Notes: a model not told the origin generated them from the sequence alone. 64,000 nucleotides of DNA from an uncultured Winogradskyella sp. (GCF_947496485.1 NZ_CANMCZ010000003.1:62001-126000); one strand, 5' to 3'; counted from the first letter of the stretch, positions 1 through 8,560 are shown. Translations and numbers: made by a program.

Positions 1-135
1 AAATTAAAAATCATTTAAAGTTTAACAGCTTATTATGTTAAAAGTTAGAAATTACTCGATGAGCCTTATATAATCATAATGACATTTCTTACAATGTAAT
101 TGTTTGATCTACTTGCGTTTATGTAAAATTTAATT

Positions 136-960
136 CTAGAAGCGATTATCTCCATCTAACAAATCACCTAAACCACCAAGTATACTTCCTTCGCCTTTAG
201 ACTTTCCTCCTCTAGGAACCGAAGCTAAAACACGATTTGCTAACCTACTAAATGGTAAAGATTGAATATAGACTTTTCCAGGTCCTTCTAACCTAGCAAA
301 GAATAAGCCTTCACCACCAAATATGGAGTTTTTAATACCTCCTACAAACTCAATATCATAATCAATACCTTGAGTAAATCCAATAATACAACCTGTATCA
401 ACACGCAAAGTTTCACCGGCTTCTAATGTTTTCACGGCTGTAGTTCCGCCTGCATGAACAAATGCCATACCATCACCTTCTAGCTTTTGCATAATGAAGC
501 CTTCACCACCAAAAAGTCCCCTTCCAAGTTTTTTAGAAAACTCAATACCAACACTAACACCTTTAGCTGCACATAAAAAAGCATCTTTTTGACAGATAAA
601 TTTTCCGCCATATTCCATTAAGTCAATCGGAATAATTTTTCCAGGATAAGGCGACGCGAAAGACACATTCCTTTTGCCTGTAAGATTGTTGTAAAACGCT
701 GTCATAAATAAACTCTCACCAGTAAGGATACGTTTTCCTGCTCCCAGAATTTTTCCTAAAAAGCCTTTGTCTTTTTCTGAGCCATCACCAAAAATAGTAT
801 CCATTTTAATACCATCATCCATCATCATAAAACTTCCTGATTCTGCAATAACGCCTTCATCTGGATCTAATTCTATTTCTACATATTGCATTTCTTCACC
901 ATAAATACGGTAATCTATTTCATGGGCATTTCTCTCGCTAAAATCTGGTAATTTTTCCAT
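136..960 (-). CDS. AIM24 / TIGR00266 family protein
   Basis: A 274-residue soluble protein of the AIM24 (TIGR00266) family, which folds into repeated beta-rich Gly-containing units; the biochemical role in bacteria is unknown. The repeated segments [22 protein letters not shown] and [20 protein letters not shown] (around residues 150 to 235) are typical of the family. No signal peptide or membrane helix is visible, so it is probably cytosolic. The ATG at 960 gives a normal family length. It lies on the minus strand next to a hotdog-fold gene with the same direction, 128 bp away. The C-terminus is Gly/Ser-rich and probably disordered. The family call is firm, the function is not. Confidence 0.85.
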   Translation of the reverse strand: MEKLPDFSERNAHEIDYRIYGEEMQYVEIELDPDEGVIAESGSFMMMDDGIKMDTIFGDGSEKDKGFLGKILGAGKRILTGESLFMTAFYNNLTGKRNVSFASPYPGKIIPIDLMEYGGKFICQKDAFLCAAKGVSVGIEFSKKLGRGLFGGEGFIMQKLEGDGMAFVHAGGTTAVKTLEAGETLRVDTGCIIGFTQGIDYDIEFVGGIKNSIFGGEGLFFARLEGPGKVYIQSLPFSRLANRVLASVPRGGKSKGEGSILGGLGDLLDGDNRF

Positions 961-1088
961 AGCAAATTATTTAAATGTTTTTAATTGTTTCTTTTATATG
1001 TTGGATAAACCATCAATTTGTTACAACAGTACTTTTCAATTCTAAAAATAGCCATATTATGAGTTCCTCATTCCCAGCAATGACATTG

Positions 1089-1562
1089 CTATTTCACTTT
1101 GAGCGTCCATTCAAAATTAAAAGAGGACACTTGCACTCCATCTTTATTAATTCCATTAGAGTTTAACCAAACGGTTTGCCCTTCGCCTGTTTCAATAGCT
1201 TTATTAATGGCTTCATCAATTTTTAAACCTTCTTCGCACTTAAAAGTAATTCTTCCTGTTGCTTTTTTTGTAAACGATGCGTTATTATTAGCAACCAACA
1301 TGGATATTTTTTCACCACTTTCTCTAATCTTTTTCATCACCAAAGCTCCAGTAGTAAGCTCAGCTGCCATACCTTGCACTGCCCAAAACATAGAATTAAA
1401 CGGATTTTGATTTATCCAACGATGTTTAACGGTAACAATACAGGTTGTATCATTAAGTTGTTTTGTTCTTACACCTGTAAAGTATGCAGCAGGTAGCTTA
1501 AACATTAGAAATTTATTAAGTTTTGATGGAGATATATTCATTGAAATTTGTTTCATTCCCAT
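1089..1562 (-). CDS. DUF4442 hotdog-fold protein (thioesterase-like)
   Basis: A 157-residue protein resembling the DUF4442 group of hotdog-fold proteins, relatives of the PaaI acyl-CoA thioesterases. Visible family signs are the early helix with FKLPAAYFTGVR, the central segment NPFNSMFWAVQGMAAELTTGAL (about residues 53 to 74) corresponding to the hotdog central helix, and a beta-strand-rich C-terminal half. There is no export signal. The substrate cannot be told from the sequence. The ATG at 1562 is the natural start. A divergent promoter region separates it from the DUF4870 gene. Confidence 0.75.
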   Translation of the reverse strand: MGMKQISMNISPSKLNKFLMFKLPAAYFTGVRTKQLNDTTCIVTVKHRWINQNPFNSMFWAVQGMAAELTTGALVMKKIRESGEKISMLVANNNASFTKKATGRITFKCEEGLKIDEAINKAIETGEGQTVWLNSNGINKDGVQVSSFNFEWTLKVK

Positions 1563-1672
1563 GTATTTGGAAACTAGTTTACGCTAAAATAATTCAAATA
1601 TTCAAGCTTAGCTAATGTTAAAAAAATGTTAATTTTTAGTACTATGCGTAACATAATACCTTTTTAAAGACA

Positions 1673-1680
1673 TATATTTG
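1673..1680 (+). promoter_or_regulatory. Bacteroidota -7 promoter element TATATTTG upstream of the DUF4870 gene
   Basis: TATATTTG matches the Bacteroidota primary-sigma -7 consensus TAnnTTTG exactly. The expected start of transcription is about 7 bp downstream, giving a short leader before the ATG at 1709. No clear TTG -33 element is visible at the usual spacing. This may be the promoter of the whole PadR-PspC-GIN module. Confidence 0.55.
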
Positions 1681-1708
1681 TATAAGCAACTATTATATAC
1701 TTTTAAAA

Positions 1709-2155
1709 ATGGTAGACAATCATCAAAAAAATTTAGCAACATTTATTCACCTTTCGACCTTTTCGAGATTCATTATTCCATTTGGGAATTTCATTGGCCC
1801 AATAGTATTATGGGCAGCAAATAAAGAAAAGTCAGAATTTATAGACCAGCATGGTAAGCAAGCGATTAACTTTCAAATTAGTGTTTTACTATATGCTATT
1901 ATTATAGGAACGATTACAGTACCGTTTTTCATTTTTAATTTATTCAATGGCATGGATGTTATCGATTTTCATGGGTTTCACGATTTTCATATCAATGTTG
2001 GTAAACCTTCTCCTCTATTATATATTGGTGGTGGACTAGGTGCATTAGCGATAATAGGATTTATAGTGGAACTAGCACTAATCGTTAGAGCTAGTTTATC
2101 TGCTAGAGATGGACATATTTATAATTATCCTTTGACCATCAATTTTTTAAAGTAA
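1709..2155 (+). CDS. DUF4870 domain-containing membrane protein
   Basis: A 148-residue integral membrane protein of the DUF4870 (Tic20-like) family. The N-terminal part has the family pattern of a first hydrophobic helix (FSRFIIPFGNFIGPIVLWAANK) followed by the polar segment FIDQHGKQAINFQISV, then a second helix near residues 50 to 75 and a third near 105 to 128. Its function is unknown. It is the first gene of a co-directional set with padR, pspC and GIN-domain genes, an arrangement often seen in flavobacteria, so a role in envelope homeostasis is an inference from context. Confidence 0.85.
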   Translation: MVDNHQKNLATFIHLSTFSRFIIPFGNFIGPIVLWAANKEKSEFIDQHGKQAINFQISVLLYAIIIGTITVPFFIFNLFNGMDVIDFHGFHDFHINVGKPSPLLYIGGGLGALAIIGFIVELALIVRASLSARDGHIYNYPLTINFLK

Positions 2156-2186
2156 GACATTCATCAACAATCACATCAATCAAAAA

Positions 2187-2225
2187 ATGAACAGTTTATT
2201 AAAATTAAATCGAATGACACTATGA
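2187..2225 (+). CDS. Possible 12-codon leader ORF coupled to padR
   Basis: A short ORF encoding MNSLLKLNRMTL starts at an ATG preceded by the A-rich leader CATCAATCAAAAA, the kind of sequence found before real starts in this window. Its TGA stop overlaps the padR start codon as ATGA (2222 to 2225), the same overlap used between padR and pspC. This would allow translational coupling. It is too short to judge by composition and may be chance; there is no similarity I can recognise. Confidence 0.3.
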   Translation: MNSLLKLNRMTL

Positions 2226-2563
2226 AGATAGAAAACACAAAAGCACAAATGCGTAAAGGTGTGCTGGAATATTGCATCTTATCCATCTTAAAGGATGAGG
2301 ATGCCTATGTTGCAGAAATTCTAGGCACATTAAAAGACGCAAAAATGCTTGTTGTAGAAGGAACAATATATCCACTATTAACAAGATTAAAGAACGCTGG
2401 ATTACTCAGTTATCGCTGGGAAGAATCCACATCTGGACCACCAAGAAAATATTATGGTCTTACAGAAACAGGAAAACTGTTTCTAAAGGAATTAAACTCC
2501 ACTTGGAGTGACTTACAAAATGCAGTTAACCTAGTAACAAGTACAAAAACAACAAAAAAATGA
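2222..2563 (+). CDS. PadR family transcriptional regulator
   Basis: A 113-residue winged-helix regulator of the PadR family. The sequence shows the hallmark N-terminal MRKGVLEYCILSILKDEDAYVAEIL helix, the recognition region VVEGTIYPLLTRLKNAGLLSYRWEES and the wing GPPRKYYGLTETGK. It is a short PadR with only a brief C-terminal dimerisation helix. Its TGA overlaps the ATG of the following pspC gene (ATGA), so the two are co-translated. PadR proteins usually repress their own operon; control of the pspC and GIN genes is inferred from this linkage. Confidence 0.93.
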   Translation: MKIENTKAQMRKGVLEYCILSILKDEDAYVAEILGTLKDAKMLVVEGTIYPLLTRLKNAGLLSYRWEESTSGPPRKYYGLTETGKLFLKELNSTWSDLQNAVNLVTSTKTTKK

Positions 2564-4365
2564 ATAAAACAGTCAATATAAATTTAGCAGGTGTATTCTT
2601 CCACATAGATGAAGATGCATATCTTAAATTACAACGCTATCTTGAGGCTATAAAACGTTCATTTACAGACTCTCAAGGTCGTTCGGAAATAATTTCGGAC
2701 ATAGAAGCACGTATCGCAGAATTATTCTCTGAGCGCATACAAAACGAAAAGCAAGTTGTTGGCATTAAGCTAGTCGATGAGGTTATAACCATTATGGGAC
2801 AACCCGAAGACTATTTAGTTGATGACGAAATCTTTGAAGACGAACCGCAACCTAGACAAAAACATAGCTCTAGGCCATCGAAAAAATTATATAGAGATAC
2901 GGATAACTCATATATAGGTGGTGTTGCCGCAGGCTTAGGTCACTATTTAGGAATTGACTCTATTTGGGTGCGCCTAATTTGGTTATTGTTAGCTATAGGC
3001 TCTGGTGGAACTTTCATCTTTATCTATCTTATTTTCTGGGCTTTAGTACCAGAAGCTCAAACAACGGCGGAAAAACTTACTATGACTGGAGACGTCGTAA
3101 ATATTAGTAACATCGAAAAAAAAATTAAAGACGGCATTGATACAGTTTCAGAAAACTTAAAAAATGTTGATTTTAAAAAGCAAGGTGATAAGCTAAAGGA
3201 GGGTTTCGATAATGTGTCAGATAATATTTCTGACACGGTAAAAAGCGTCGATTTTCAGAAGCAAGGTAATCGACTAAAATCGAGTTCGCAGACCTTTTTT
3301 GATTCTATTGGAAGCATCTTAATGTTCTTCTTAAAGGTATTAGCCAAGTTTATAGGCATTATTTTAATAATTACTGGTATTGCTGCTCTCATCACTTTAA
3401 TAGTTGCTTTGTTTTCAGTCGGCATCACAGACGCTATTCATTTTCAAGGTATGGAATTTTTAGATGCATCTAATGCTGCGAATATTCCTATTTGGTTAAT
3501 GTCAATGCTATTGTTCTTCGCAATAAGTATTCCGTTCTTTTTTGTGTTCTATTTAGGTTTAAAAATTTTAGTGAATAACCTTAAATCTATTGGAAATATT
3601 GCAAAATTCACACTATTAGGTTTATGGCTAATGGCAATTATTGGTATCGTAATAATTGGAGTAAGACAAGCTACTGAGCATGCCTATGACACTAACATTA
3701 CACAAGTTGAGGAAACGATAAATATTGCTTCTGGTGATACATTGAAATTAAAAATGAACAGTCATGAAGTCTATAACAAATATATGAACAGGCGTTATCA
3801 CAACTATAAAATAAGCCGAAACGATAGCGACGATAAAGTAATATCCACAACTGACATAAGGTTAATGGTGAAATCTACAACAGATTCATTGGCAAGTATT
3901 AAAATTCAAGGTTTTGCCAGAGGGAGTAGCTACGATTTAGCTAAAGAAAGAGCACAGAACATCAACTACAATTACACTGTTGTTGGGAATGAGCTAAAGC
4001 TAGATTCTTATTTAGTAACTGATGTCTCAAACAAATTTAGTGATCAACACATAGAAGTCATTTTATACTTGCCAGAAGGCACAATTTTTTATGCAGATGA
4101 GAACACCTACAATTTTCATAAAAACAATAGTTACACAAATGACATTCTAAAAAATGGTATGGAAGAACATTATCTAAAGGTCATTGAAGATGATGTAGAA
4201 TGTTTAGACTGTATAGAGGAAATTAAGGAGAAAGAAGATTTTATTGAAGAAGAAAACGAAATTATTGAAACCATTATTAATGAAAAATCGTCTGGTGAAG
4301 AGAAGCCCGACGTCAGTGTTCAGATCAATGAAGATGGAGTTGATATTGAGGTTAATGACAATTGA
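2560..4365 (+). CDS. PspC domain-containing membrane protein
   Basis: A 601-residue membrane protein with a PspC (phage shock protein C) domain. Residues 1 to 95 form a soluble domain with a helix-rich IEARIAELFSERI segment. The PspC domain follows at about 108 to 168: KLYRDTDNSYIGGVAAGLGHYLGID, then a membrane helix ending in FWALVPEA. Next come two related segments (around 185 to 245, each with VDFKKQG or VDFQKQG), several membrane helices (about 255 to 390), and an extracytoplasmic C-terminal domain with an acidic tail. PspC proteins sense or buffer envelope stress. It is translationally coupled to padR. Much longer than enterobacterial PspC (about 120 residues), but this multidomain form is common in Bacteroidota. 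Confidence 0.88.
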   Translation: MNKTVNINLAGVFFHIDEDAYLKLQRYLEAIKRSFTDSQGRSEIISDIEARIAELFSERIQNEKQVVGIKLVDEVITIMGQPEDYLVDDEIFEDEPQPRQKHSSRPSKKLYRDTDNSYIGGVAAGLGHYLGIDSIWVRLIWLLLAIGSGGTFIFIYLIFWALVPEAQTTAEKLTMTGDVVNISNIEKKIKDGIDTVSENLKNVDFKKQGDKLKEGFDNVSDNISDTVKSVDFQKQGNRLKSSSQTFFDSIGSILMFFLKVLAKFIGIILIITGIAALITLIVALFSVGITDAIHFQGMEFLDASNAANIPIWLMSMLLFFAISIPFFFVFYLGLKILVNNLKSIGNIAKFTLLGLWLMAIIGIVIIGVRQATEHAYDTNITQVEETINIASGDTLKLKMNSHEVYNKYMNRRYHNYKISRNDSDDKVISTTDIRLMVKSTTDSLASIKIQGFARGSSYDLAKERAQNINYNYTVVGNELKLDSYLVTDVSNKFSDQHIEVILYLPEGTIFYADENTYNFHKNNSYTNDILKNGMEEHYLKVIEDDVECLDCIEEIKEKEDFIEEENEIIETIINEKSSGEEKPDVSVQINEDGVDIEVNDN

Positions 4366-4449
4366 TACCATTAATTCTACAGTTCAGTAATATTAAATAT
4401 TAATCAAATAAAAAACTACAGATATTTGTAGTGTAATCATCAATCGAAA

Positions 4450-4977
4450 ATGGATCAATCAATCAAATCACTTTTGCTATGTGGTATCGGATTCCTTCTG
4501 GTTTCCGGTATTGCATCAGCACAAGTAAACAAAAACTCTGATCTCTTTAAAACCCTTAAGGCTAAAGACAGTATTCTTTTTAAAATAGGTTTTAACAAAT
4601 GTGAAGTTGAAAAAAGTGCAGAATTAATGACCGAAGATTTAGAGTTTTATCACGACAAAGGAGGTGTTACAAATACTAAAGATGAATTTGTAAAGACTAT
4701 GAAGGAAGGGCTCTGTAGACCTCATAATACTGAAAAAATCTATCGCTTCTTAGTCGAAGAAAGTCTAGAAGTTTTTCCAATGTATAACAATGGTGAGCTC
4801 TATGGAGCTTTACAAAATGGAAAACATTACTTCTCCCCTGGTGAATCAACCACCTATGAAGATAGTAACAACTATGCACTTTTCTCTCATCTATGGATTA
4901 TTGATAAGTATGGGGAATGGAGATTAAAACGTGTTATAAGCTTTAATCACACTTCGAAAGAAGTTGGAAAACAATAA
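4450..4977 (+). CDS. Secreted NTF2-like (DUF4440-type) protein
   Basis: A 175-residue protein with a cleavable signal peptide (hydrophobic core LLLCGIGFLLVSGIASA, cleavage after ASA-Q). The mature part has the alpha-beta cone pattern of NTF2-like proteins: a helix with FNKCEVEKSAELMTEDLEFYHDKGGV, then strands ending HLWIIDKYGEWRLKRVISFNH. Such periplasmic NTF2-like proteins commonly have no defined activity. It lies inside the PadR-PspC module, 84 bp after pspC, and the leader contains the recurring ATCAATC motif. Function unknown. Confidence 0.72.
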   Translation: MDQSIKSLLLCGIGFLLVSGIASAQVNKNSDLFKTLKAKDSILFKIGFNKCEVEKSAELMTEDLEFYHDKGGVTNTKDEFVKTMKEGLCRPHNTEKIYRFLVEESLEVFPMYNNGELYGALQNGKHYFSPGESTTYEDSNNYALFSHLWIIDKYGEWRLKRVISFNHTSKEVGKQ

Positions 4978-5011
4978 AATTAAATTATCAATCAGTAAAA
5001 ATCAAAAAATC

Positions 5012-5740
5012 ATGAACACATTAGCAAGAATTATCATCACAAGCATAGTAAGCATACTAATGCTATCCTGTAACTTTTCGATGAATTTAGGGCCAGGAGT
5101 AGACGGAAACGGAAATGTAGTAAGTGCAGAGCGAAACATTTCAAGTGAATTCAGCTCAATTAAAGTAAGCCAAGGCTTAGACCTTTACATTACACAATCC
5201 ACAGATGTTGAATTAAGTATTGAAGCCGACGAAAATTTACATGATCTAATTATGACAGAAGTAGAAAATGATGTTTTAAGAATCTATTCTACTGAGAATA
5301 TTCGAAGAGCAACTTCAAAAAAAGTGATGCTAAACATTACTGATATTTCTGCTATAAAAGCCACAAGTGGTAGTGATGTTTACGCAACAAACACCATTGA
5401 AGTAGACGAATTAGAATTAAATACAACAAGTGGAGCAGATATGGAACTCAGCGTAAAAACGCAAACTTTGAATTGTCATTCCACTAGCGGAAGTGATATT
5501 AAACTTAGCGGAACAACAGATATGTTAATTGCAGAAGCCACGAGTGGAAGCGATATAAAAGCGTCAGACTTAAAAGCTAAAAATTCCAAAGTAAAAGCAA
5601 CAAGTGGGGCAGATATATCTGTAAACACATCAAAAGAAATTACTGCCAGAGCAACAAGTGGTGGAGATATTAAGTATTCTGGTAATCCAGAAAAAGTTAA
5701 CAAATCTGATAGCTCTTCTGGAAGCGTTAGAAAGCAATAA
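5012..5740 (+). CDS. Head GIN domain-containing lipoprotein (DUF2807)
   Basis: A 242-residue lipoprotein of the head GIN domain family (DUF2807). A lipobox LMLSC follows the signal sequence, so it should be anchored in a membrane. The body is a right-handed beta-helix candidate containing at least six near-repeats of the form xATSGSD or xTSGAD (for example KATSGSD, NTTSGAD, EATSGSD, RATSGGD) spaced about 20 residues apart. I choose the ATG at 5012 because it gives a normal lipoprotein signal and is preceded by the A-rich leader; an in-frame ATG at 4964 would overlap the previous gene and add 16 polar residues. The biochemical role is unknown; it is part of the PadR-PspC module. Confidence 0.85.
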   Translation: MNTLARIIITSIVSILMLSCNFSMNLGPGVDGNGNVVSAERNISSEFSSIKVSQGLDLYITQSTDVELSIEADENLHDLIMTEVENDVLRIYSTENIRRATSKKVMLNITDISAIKATSGSDVYATNTIEVDELELNTTSGADMELSVKTQTLNCHSTSGSDIKLSGTTDMLIAEATSGSDIKASDLKAKNSKVKATSGADISVNTSKEITARATSGGDIKYSGNPEKVNKSDSSSGSVRKQ

Positions 5741-5848
5741 TAGTAATCAATCAAAAATTTGATAGTGAATTTCACTCACTATTCACCTTAAAACCAATCA
5801 GTTAAAAGCCATTTCAAATTCTTTATGGAGTTTGGGATGGTTTTTGTA

Positions 5849-5856
5849 TATCTTTG
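5849..5856 (+). promoter_or_regulatory. Candidate -7 element TATCTTTG before the second GIN-domain gene
   Basis: TATCTTTG fits TAnnTTTG. A TTG lies at 5832 to 5834, but the spacing of 14 bp is shorter than usual. The 183-bp gap between the two GIN genes is long enough to hold an independent promoter. Confidence 0.4.
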
Positions 5857-5923
5857 TTTAACAGCTTTAAAAGTGACCAATTGAAGGAATTGTGTCTTAT
5901 TTAAAGTATAACAGATATATTAA

Positions 5924-6754
5924 ATGAAAAAAATATTACTCTTTTTGGTTTTAATGATGGCTGCAGCACCAGCAATTATAGCCCAAGAAAAAATTAAAGG
6001 TGATAGAAACGTTACTATTAGGCAAACTTATATAGATGATTTTGAAACTATAGTAGTTGATGGCGATTTTTCTATTGAAATAGTTTACAACAGCAAACCT
6101 TCTGTAAACGTTGAAGCAGATGACAATTTGCATGATGTTATTCAGTTCGATGTTGTGGATGGGGTTCTAACATTTGTACAAACGATACGTATTACCTCAA
6201 AAAAGAAACTTAATATTACCGTAAATTACGGTGACTTATTGAGAAACATAGAAACAAGAGGGGAAGGTGAAATAAGATCTTTAACGTCTATGGAATTAAG
6301 TGATGCCACATTAACTACAGTAGATAATTCTAGAGCGTATTTAAATATTAAGGCTACAAATTTCTTATATAAAAGCTCCGGGAAATCTAAAACAAGATTG
6401 AACCTAACTGCAGATTCAACAAAAATAGAACTTAGTGATAATAGTAAATTAGATGCTTTAATAAATAGTAAAATTGCTGATTTTGATTTATATCAACGTT
6501 CAGATTTGTCAATTGAAGGTTCTGCAAATAATTCAGTGATTAGGTTAATCAATTCTTCAAACTTTAATGGAGGTAAATTTGATGTTAAGACTACAGATGT
6601 AAGTTTAGAAGATAGCAGTGATCTTACGCTATCGGTAAGTGATAGCATAACAATAGCATCTTCTGGCGACAGCGAAATCTATCTTTACGGAAGTCCAGCA
6701 ATTACGATAACAAAGTTTGATGACACCTCAAAACTTCAGAAGAAAAAACGATAA
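5924..6754 (+). CDS. GIN domain-containing secreted protein (DUF2807)
   Basis: A 276-residue exported protein with a signal peptide (KKILLFLVLMMAAAPAIIA-Q). The mature part matches the putative auto-transporter adhesin head GIN domain (DUF2807): IRQTYIDDFETIVVDGDFSIEIVY, VEADDNLHDVIQFDVVDGVLTF, and a series of short beta strands suggesting a beta-helix. It shares the VEADDNLHD signature with the lipoprotein at 5012 (IEADENLHD), so the two are related. It lacks a lipobox and the TSGSD repeats. The gap before it may carry its own promoter; a strong bidirectional terminator follows. Confidence 0.8.
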   Translation: MKKILLFLVLMMAAAPAIIAQEKIKGDRNVTIRQTYIDDFETIVVDGDFSIEIVYNSKPSVNVEADDNLHDVIQFDVVDGVLTFVQTIRITSKKKLNITVNYGDLLRNIETRGEGEIRSLTSMELSDATLTTVDNSRAYLNIKATNFLYKSSGKSKTRLNLTADSTKIELSDNSKLDALINSKIADFDLYQRSDLSIEGSANNSVIRLINSSNFNGGKFDVKTTDVSLEDSSDLTLSVSDSITIASSGDSEIYLYGSPAITITKFDDTSKLQKKKR

Positions 6755-6771
6755 AATATATAGCAATACCT

Positions 6772-6803
6772 AAAAAGCCGAAGTGGATAACTTCGGCTTT
6801 ATG
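6772..6803. terminator. Bidirectional intrinsic terminator
   Basis: An 11-bp perfect stem AAAGCCGAAGT / ACTTCGGCTTT (6774-6784 with 6790-6800) with a 5-nt loop, A-rich on one side and T-rich on the other. It sits between the convergent GIN-domain gene and trxB and can serve both. Confidence 0.85.
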
Positions 6804-6823
6804 TTTTCTATTCGAATAACAAC

Positions 6824-7807
6824 TTAGTTATACGTAGGAGTAACCACCTCAAAATCTGCATCTTTAGCAGCCAAATAACGTTCGGCATCTAGAGCAGCCA
6901 TACAACCAGTTCCTGCAGCAGTAATCGCTTGTCTGTAAACATGGTCTGCAGCATCTCCACTAACAAATACACCTTCTACATTGGTTTTACTAGTACCTGG
7001 CTGTGCATTGATAATATAGCCTGTTTCATCTAAATCCAAGTAATCCTTAAAAATATCGGTATTAGGTTTGTGGCCTATAGCTACAAAGAAACCAGTTGCA
7101 GCAATTTCATGCTTCTCATTGGTTTGGTTGTTAAACACTCTAACACCAGTTACGACCTGTCCATCACCTAAAACTTCATCTGTTTCAGTATTGTATAGTA
7201 TTTCAATATTCTCAGTGTTCTTAACTCTATTTGCCATAATTTTAGATGCTCTAAATTCATCACGTCTCACCAACATGGTTACCTTTTTACAAAGTTTAGA
7301 CAGGTAATGAGCTTCTTCACAAGCCGAGTCACCAGCACCTACAATCACAACTTCTTGATTTCTATAAAAGAAACCATCACAAACTGCACAAGCAGATACA
7401 CCACCTCCAAGTTTTAAATATTTTTGTTCTGATGGTAGACCTAAATATTTTGCTGATGCACCAGTAGAAATAATTATAGTTGAAGCATGGATTTCCTTTT
7501 CATCGTTTACCCAAACCTTATGAATATCACCAGAAAAATCAACTTTAGTAATCCAGCCATGACGTACATCAGTTCCAAAACGCTCAGCTTGCTTTTGAAG
7601 TTGAATCATCATTTCTGGTCCTGTTATACCATCCGGATAACCTGGAAAATTTTCAACATCATTAGTCGTTGTTAATTGTCCACCTGGTTGTGCTCCTTGA
7701 TATAACACAGGAAACATATTCGCTCTTGAGGCATAAATAGCAGCTGTATAACCAGCAGGTCCAGAACCTATTATTAAGCATTTTACTTTTTCTATTGTAT
7801 CAGACAT
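6824..7807 (-). CDS. trxB: Thioredoxin-disulfide reductase
   Basis: A 327-residue FAD- and NADPH-dependent reductase that reduces thioredoxin in the cytosol. Visible are the FAD-binding GSGPAGYTAAIYASRA (14-29), the redox-active CAVC (Cys140 and Cys143), the NADPH-binding GAGDSACEEA (about 157-166) and the C-terminal FAD motif VFVSGDAADHVYRQAITAAGTGCMAALDAERYL. The length is normal for a low-molecular-weight TrxB. A -7 element (TACTTTTG) lies about 80 bp upstream. No thioredoxin gene is adjacent. Confidence 0.97.
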   Translation of the reverse strand: MSDTIEKVKCLIIGSGPAGYTAAIYASRANMFPVLYQGAQPGGQLTTTNDVENFPGYPDGITGPEMMIQLQKQAERFGTDVRHGWITKVDFSGDIHKVWVNDEKEIHASTIIISTGASAKYLGLPSEQKYLKLGGGVSACAVCDGFFYRNQEVVIVGAGDSACEEAHYLSKLCKKVTMLVRRDEFRASKIMANRVKNTENIEILYNTETDEVLGDGQVVTGVRVFNNQTNEKHEIAATGFFVAIGHKPNTDIFKDYLDLDETGYIINAQPGTSKTNVEGVFVSGDAADHVYRQAITAAGTGCMAALDAERYLAAKDADFEVVTPTYN

Positions 7808-7886
7808 ATTTTGAATTTTACGCTTTAAACCTTTATTAACTTTCTTTAATTTTTTTTTAAAGAATTCCGTTTAATATAAGATTTTA

Positions 7887-7894
7887 CAAAAGTA
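7887..7894 (-). promoter_or_regulatory. trxB promoter -7 element (TACTTTTG on the minus strand)
   Basis: The minus strand reads TACTTTTG, a match to TAnnTTTG, upstream of trxB. The expected leader is about 70 nt. No clear -33 TTG is seen. Confidence 0.45.
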
Positions 7895-7979
7895 GGATTT
7901 TTGCATAAATCCTTACATAGAAGTTATCAACACTAACTATGTAGTTATAAATATCATGAATAACTTCAAATTCTGCTTT

Positions 7980-7987
7980 TAATTTTG
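7980..7987 (+). promoter_or_regulatory. -7 element TAATTTTG upstream of the lipoprotein gene at 8023
   Basis: Exact match to TAnnTTTG, 35 bp before the start codon of the lipoprotein gene. This gene stands alone between two divergently or convergently placed neighbours, so its own promoter is expected. Confidence 0.5.
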
Positions 7988-8022
7988 TAATTTATAAGTG
8001 TTAATAGTAAATCTAACAAATC

Positions 8023-8502
8023 ATGAAATTTAAACTTTTAATTTTAAGCATGGCTGTTTTACTTGTATACTCCTGTAAAGATCAGCCAAATAGCGATGTT
8101 GAAACTTCAGAAGCCGAAACTGAATTGAAGAAAAATAACATTAGCCTTAAAGGCACATGGGAACTTAAAGGATTTTACAATTATAAAGATAATGTGGTTG
8201 TAGATTCATTTTCTAATAATACTATTTCTAGACAAATAAAAATGTATTCTGATAGTAAGGTGATGTGGTGCAAGTTGTTAAAATCAGATTCTATTGAATT
8301 TTTTGGATATGGTTCTTATAACTACAATGATGGTAAACTAACTGAAGTTTTAGACTTTGGCTCAGCCTTTATGAATCAGGTAATAGAAGAAAATAAAGAG
8401 TTTAATTTTCAACTTGAATTGTCTGAAGATCGCTTCGAACAAATTGAATTAGATGAAGATGGCAATAAAATTTATTCTGAAAACTATGTAAGAATAGAGT
8501 AA
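8023..8502 (+). CDS. Hypothetical lipoprotein
   Basis: A 159-residue predicted lipoprotein: the signal MKFKLLILSMAVLLVYSC ends in a lipobox-like VYSC, followed by an acidic linker. The rest (GTWELKGFYNY, FFGYGSYNYNDGKLTEVLDF, FNFQLELSEDRFEQIELDEDG) looks like a small lipocalin-like beta-barrel, a fold common among small flavobacterial lipoproteins. I do not recognise a named family. Monocistronic, with its own promoter and terminator. Confidence 0.75.
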   Translation: MKFKLLILSMAVLLVYSCKDQPNSDVETSEAETELKKNNISLKGTWELKGFYNYKDNVVVDSFSNNTISRQIKMYSDSKVMWCKLLKSDSIEFFGYGSYNYNDGKLTEVLDFGSAFMNQVIEENKEFNFQLELSEDRFEQIELDEDGNKIYSENYVRIE

Positions 8503-8518
8503 ATTATTTAAATCATAT

Positions 8519-8560
8519 AAAGTCTGCGAACACTATTGAAAATAATGTTACGCAGACTTT
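8519..8560. terminator. Intrinsic terminator after the lipoprotein gene
   Basis: A 10-bp perfect stem AAAGTCTGCG / CGCAGACTTT (8519-8528 with 8551-8560); the loop can itself pair (AACA with TGTT). It lies 17 bp after the stop and is followed by a short T run; it could also act on the convergent SIMPL gene. Confidence 0.7.

Noticed and set aside
975-1410. Plus-strand frames of 63 and 103 codons opposite the DUF4442 gene
   Set aside because: They lie antisense to a recognisable hotdog-family protein and encode nothing familiar.
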